Shown here: piece by piece, positions 7,079 to 9,552 of the stretch
Position numbering within the stretch: position 1 is the first letter of the stretch
Layout of the letters: every line of letters begins with the position of its first letter
From: Candidatus Pacearchaeota archaeon CG10_big_fil_rev_8_21_14_0_10_32_14
GTDB taxonomy: Archaea; Nanobdellota; Nanobdellia; Pacearchaeales; GW2011-AR1
Assembly: GCA_002763085.1 (NCBI GenBank)
Contig: PFCY01000001.1
Span: forward strand, 1 to 9,552
DNA length: 9,552 bases
Reading direction: 5' to 3'
The notes under the pieces: model-generated
Seen by the model: the letters and a program-made list of their open reading frames with translations, nothing else
Told to the model about the DNA's origin: nothing
Database searches by the model: none
Position numbers and translations under genes: made by a program

Positions 7079-9072
7079 TTTAATATCACATCCACAATTT
7101 TACTTTCAATTGTCTCTTGATTGTTTTGAACATCTTCAATAGTTTTTGGAGTTTCTACTCCTTCAACATTAAGAGTGATCGCTTTGCTGACTATTAACTC
7201 AGATTCTAGAACATAATATTGAGCATTTCCTCCACCGATTAAAACTTGACTGAGTGTCGTCTCTGGAAATTCAATATCCACGCATTCTTTTTTTGTAATT
7301 CCTAAAAATCCTCCAGCGGTTCCTGCGGGAACTTCATAACATTGTTCTTTTGTAGTCTTTGCAATTGTCAAAGATGAATCTCCATAAACTTGAACTTTAA
7401 TATCATAATTTCCTTCAGATAATGAAACAGTTTTTTGCTCCGGATATAAAATTGATTTAGCTCCATTCTCGTCCTCAAAGCTGATTATCGCATTACTATT
7501 TGATGTACGTCCATTAACCAAAAGATTTATTTCTAAAGTATAAAGTTTATCTAAAATTACGCTCGCTTCAGTTTCCCTATTTGTAGAGATTTGATATTTT
7601 GTCGTATCATATCCCTCGGCATTAGCAACAATAAATCCGTTGACACATTGAGGGAAATATTCAATAATTTTACCATTTAAAGTTCTTCCAATATTACAGC
7701 TTTGAGATAAACAATTAAACGAAATGTCAGCATCAATGTTATTCAGATTTGTATCATATGTATCGATTTCAACTTTTTGAGTTCTATATTGACAAACATC
7801 CTTTCCTCCAAGATCTACACTCTCAGCTCCTTTAACAGGTTGACGTGGATTATTTCCTTTTATTACTACAGCGACTGGAAATTGGAAAACCTCTTCCCCT
7901 TGTTGATCTATAATCTGAATCAAAACAGGATATTTAACATCATAGACAAAATGATAAGGCACATAACAGAATCCAAGTGCCCCAAGCCCCTCTTGATTAC
8001 CAATGGGATTTGCAATTAAAAGATCACCTTTAGAAGGCGCAATATCAAGTCCATAAGGCCAGTATTTTGAAGTTAAAAAATTTACCTGCAGATTATCTGG
8101 AAGTTTATCGCCAGTATCAACTACAAAATATTTGTTTACATCTTCTTTCGTTTCATAGTAATCTCCTTTAATCTTTAAAGAATTATAATTAGCATCAATT
8201 CCATTTCTAAGATTCTCTGAAACATTTAATGCGACCCACGCTTTTGGAGCACAAGAAAATTCCACCCCATCCACTGGAGCATAATTTCTGATTACATCGA
8301 CACCATAATTCTCTAAAAATAATGTGCTTTGTTCATGATCATAGATATTTTTTGCAACTTTATACATATTGCCAATGTTTGAATCATAATTTTTTTTATG
8401 AGAGTCGATTATAACGGTTTTATCATCTTTTTTTATTTTCAAATCCATTTTAAGATCAACATCAATGCTCTCATCGTTAATTTTAACATTTACAATCGGC
8501 TTTCCTCTTTCGATTACATAACCCTGATCCTCATACATACGAAGATTGCAGGATTGTATGCTTTCTTTCAAAAACCTAGCTAATTCTTTTTCCATATCTT
8601 CTTTTTTAGGAACTTGTTCTTTCTCTATATTGCTTCCAGAAACATAATACCAATACGGAACGGCATTGCCATAAAAATCAAGCTGAGATGAAAACGGCAT
8701 ATAAGCAGAACCAGGTTCAAACTTTAATTCATCTGTATAAATATGTCCACCCCCGGTTCCAAGACCACTAATACCTAAACGAGTATCCTGCTCTAAACAT
8801 TCCAAAAAAGAATCGTAAACTGGAGAAAATATTGCTGGGACAGATTCACTTTTTGATTGGCTTCTTAAAACAAGAATTAATGCAACAACAGCAACTATTA
8901 AAATTGCAACGATGACAAATATTGTGATTTGCGAGCGATTTTGTGATAAGGGTGTAAGTGTCCTGTAGGTGGGCGAGTGTTTACGACTTGAACTATTTTT
9001 ATCATTAATTGCAAGTCGTGGGCACGAATAGAGATCACGAGTTGCTCTCTTTGATATAAATTTCTCAATCAT
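7075..9072 (-). CDS. membrane-anchored surface protein with a QITIF-type N-terminus
   Basis: 665 residues. A single membrane helix (about 49-69, from QITIFVIVAI) follows a basic segment, with the rest predicted outside the cell. After the helix come the segment CLEQDTRLGISGLGTGGG (92-109), a mixed domain (about 130-410, with Cys at 175, 274 and 369), a beta-sandwich (about 430-505) with paired Cys (454, 459, 476), and a second sandwich (about 511-635) of PEGA or carboxypeptidase-regulatory type (EGNYDIKVQVYG) with Cys at 578 and 597. From memory, proteins starting near KRGQVTIF are common beside giant secreted proteins in DPANN. RSQITIF also recalls the class III prepilin signal QxSxE, but Glu is replaced by Phe. 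Residues 10-46 come from a dispersed repeat (see 8932-9043). The ATG overlaps the stop of the upstream frame and the stop overlaps the giant gene, so the three are likely translated together. Function unknown; probably a partner of the giant protein. Confidence 0.85.
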   Translation of the reverse strand: MIEKFISKRATRDLYSCPRLAINDKNSSSRKHSPTYRTLTPLSQNRSQITIFVIVAILIVAVVALILVLRSQSKSESVPAIFSPVYDSFLECLEQDTRLGISGLGTGGGHIYTDELKFEPGSAYMPFSSQLDFYGNAVPYWYYVSGSNIEKEQVPKKEDMEKELARFLKESIQSCNLRMYEDQGYVIERGKPIVNVKINDESIDVDLKMDLKIKKDDKTVIIDSHKKNYDSNIGNMYKVAKNIYDHEQSTLFLENYGVDVIRNYAPVDGVEFSCAPKAWVALNVSENLRNGIDANYNSLKIKGDYYETKEDVNKYFVVDTGDKLPDNLQVNFLTSKYWPYGLDIAPSKGDLLIANPIGNQEGLGALGFCYVPYHFVYDVKYPVLIQIIDQQGEEVFQFPVAVVIKGNNPRQPVKGAESVDLGGKDVCQYRTQKVEIDTYDTNLNNIDADISFNCLSQSCNIGRTLNGKIIEYFPQCVNGFIVANAEGYDTTKYQISTNRETEASVILDKLYTLEINLLVNGRTSNSNAIISFEDENGAKSILYPEQKTVSLSEGNYDIKVQVYGDSSLTIAKTTKEQCYEVPAGTAGGFLGITKKECVDIEFPETTLSQVLIGGGNAQYYVLESELIVSKAITLNVEGVETPKTIEDVQNNQETIESKIVDVILK
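8932..9043 (+). repeat. dispersed repeat, copy B, inside a coding region
   Basis: It starts CGAGCGATTTTGTGATAAGG and carries both conserved blocks of copy A (8943-8958 and 8967-8977). It is longer than the other copies: an 8-bp inverted repeat, ACGACTTG (8983-8990) with CAAGTCGT (9012-9019), encloses AT-rich sequence, and the element ends ATCACGAG like copies C and D. Read on the minus strand it supplies about 37 codons of the 665-residue protein without a stop. Taking out 111 bases (9045-8935) would join KR to SQITIF and leave the frame intact, giving the usual short basic N-terminus. Confidence 0.75.
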
Positions 9073-9281
9073 TTTTTTATTTCAACCCCCACTTTCTTTT
9101 TTATCAGATCCATAATTTCAGAATTAATGTCTTTCTTCAAAGTCTCTTTGAACTTCTCCCAAAGCTTCTCATCTTCAATCAATAACAAATACTTCTTCAA
9201 TCTAAACACCCCAACATTTTCAATAACTCGATTAACATAAGAATATGAACACCCCTTTTTTTCAACCTCTCTATTTACACT
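9069..9281 (-). CDS. small helix-turn-helix-like protein, start unclear
   Basis: An open frame of 70 codons from the stop at 9284-9282 to TGA at 9071-9069, which overlaps the ATG of the next gene. The text EVEKKGCSYSYVNRVIENVG looks like the recognition part of a helix-turn-helix; a charged helical tail ending MDLIKKKVGVEIKK follows. Coding character and the ATGA overlap argue that it is real and leads the operon. However, no ATG, GTG or TTG lies in frame before the helix-turn-helix; the first is GTG at 9209-9207, after it. A TTG at 9265-9263 in another frame runs into a run of seven A (9262-9256), and one extra A would give MKKKGCSYSY. So this may be a decayed gene, a sequencing error in the A-run, or an unusual start. 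It could be a DNA-binding regulator of the operon. Confidence 0.5.
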   Translation of the reverse strand, partial: SVNREVEKKGCSYSYVNRVIENVGVFRLKKYLLLIEDEKLWEKFKETLKKDINSEIMDLIKKKVGVEIKK

Positions 9282-9295
9282 TTAAGGATTATCGG

Positions 9296-9303
9296 TTTAT
9301 AAA
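9296..9303 (-). promoter_or_regulatory. TATA box of the three-gene operon
   Basis: TTTATAAA is self-complementary. On the minus strand it would place the start near 9273-9276, at the beginning of the small open frame, so the transcript would have little or no leader. Nothing else nearby serves the operon as well. Confidence 0.5.
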
Positions 9304-9312
9304 TCTTATTAT

Positions 9313-9344
9313 TAAGTTAGTAATTAACTTAGTAAGTTAGTTAG
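9313..9344. promoter_or_regulatory. operator-like palindrome between divergent promoters
   Basis: TAACTTA-G-TAAGTTA (9325-9339) is a perfect 15-base palindrome. The same half-site TAAGTTAG occurs at 9313-9320, 20 bases before its repeat at 9333-9340, followed by a further TTAG (9341-9344). The group sits between the TATA box of the operon (9296-9303) and that of tRNA-Val (9366-9373). A dimeric regulator, possibly the small helix-turn-helix-like protein, could bind here; that link is inference. Confidence 0.45.
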
Positions 9345-9365
9345 TGAATAAACGATAAGTAAAAC

Positions 9366-9373
9366 TTATATAT
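9366..9373 (+). promoter_or_regulatory. TATA box of tRNA-Val
   Basis: TTATATAT, preceded by the A-rich GTAAAAC. Its centre is about 26 bases before the first base of the tRNA, the standard archaeal distance, so transcription would start at or within a few bases of the mature 5' end. Confidence 0.75.
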
Positions 9374-9395
9374 GCTTACTTCATAAAAATCTCAT

Positions 9396-9466
9396 GGCCT
9401 CATAGTTTAACGGTAGAACGTATCCTTGACGTGGATATGGCCGCAGTTCAATTCTGCGTGAGGCCA
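9396..9466 (+). tRNA. tRNA-Val (anticodon GAC)
   Basis: Reads GUC and GUU valine codons. The acceptor GGCCTCA (9396-9402) pairs perfectly with TGAGGCC (9459-9465); the discriminator is A at 9466 and no CCA is encoded. The D arm is GTTT/GAAC (9405-9408 and 9416-9419). The anticodon stem is TATCC/GGATA (9421-9425, 9433-9437) around TTGACGT, with GAC at 9428-9430. The T arm is CGCAG TTCAATT CTGCG (9442-9458). G follows the anticodon, where tRNA-Val usually has A. There is no intron. Confidence 0.94.
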
Positions 9467-9468
9467 TT

Positions 9469-9487
9469 ATTAGATTGAAAATCTAAT
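9469..9487 (+). repeat. 8-bp hairpin just after tRNA-Val
   Basis: ATTAGATT, loop GAA, AATCTAAT, beginning two bases after the discriminator. It is AT-only apart from one G-C pair and has no T-run behind it. It may help define the 3' trailer for processing or termination; this is not shown. Confidence 0.5.
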
Positions 9488-9494
9488 CATTTCT

Positions 9495-9552
9495 CGCAGA
9501 ATTGCGTGATAATTTTGATTCTGAATCGTTGTTTCAATTCCGAGCGATTTTG
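9495..9552 (+). repeat. repeat copy E and a partial copy at the window edge
   Basis: CGAGCGATTTTG (9541-9552) is identical to the first 12 bases of copy B and runs off the edge. Before it, GAATTGCGTGATAA (9499-9512) resembles the start of copy A (CAATTTCGTGATAA). In addition CGCAGAATTG (9495-9504) is the exact reverse complement of 9449-9458 in the T arm of tRNA-Val. Confidence 0.45.

Noticed and set aside
1461..8583. Many plus- and minus-strand open frames of 60-104 codons inside the two large genes.
   Set aside because: They are shadows of the long minus-strand frames, without ribosome binding sites or recognisable products.
8923..8940. A true class III prepilin signal in the 665-residue protein.
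   Set aside because: QITIF lacks the Glu at the fifth position that the QxSxE motif requires, and the protein is far longer than pilins.
8929..9045. TTGC on both sides of copy B as a target-site duplication.
   Set aside because: Four bases are too few, and removing the implied 113 bases would break the frame, unlike the 111-base removal.

Overview
The window looks like a piece of an AT-rich DPANN archaeon, of the Woesearchaeota/Pacearchaeota/Nanoarchaeota kind. The reasons are: two tRNA genes without an encoded CCA end; a TATA-like box centred about 26 bases before the tRNA-Val gene; T-run terminators; genes joined by ATGA overlaps; and two large extracellular proteins resembling families I remember as recurrent and uncharacterised in DPANN genomes. 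The taxonomic call rests on memory and motifs, not on a search.

Layout, left to right. Bases 1-37 hold the start codon, ribosome binding site and an SD-covering hairpin of a minus-strand gene that leaves the window. Bases 38-1003 have no protein gene I can support. They hold a dense series of inverted repeats, an intact tRNA-Leu(TAG) on the minus strand (394-477), two further copies of its 5' part (592-687, interrupted, and 730-744), and several members of a dispersed repeat of about 50-55 bp. Bases 1004-9281 are one minus-strand operon read from right to left: a small helix-turn-helix-like reading frame without a clear start, a 665-residue protein with one N-terminal membrane helix, and a 2024-residue secreted or membrane-anchored cysteine-containing protein. 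The three reading frames are joined by ATGA overlaps at both junctions, and the operon ends in three T-runs. Bases 9282-9395 form a divergent promoter region with an operator-like palindrome. tRNA-Val(GAC) on the plus strand follows at 9396-9466, then more repeat material up to the edge.

How it works together (inference): the small protein may be a regulator acting on the palindrome beside its own promoter. The 665-residue protein, anchored in the membrane with beta-sandwich domains outside, and the giant protein would form a cell-surface complex made from one coupled transcript. No enzyme motif is recognisable in either large protein.

The most unusual point is that one copy of the dispersed repeat lies inside the reading frame of the 665-residue protein, just before its membrane helix, adding about 37 codons. 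Another copy interrupts the D-loop of a tRNA-Leu 5'-half copy. This recalls the Rickettsia palindromic elements, which insert in frame into genes.
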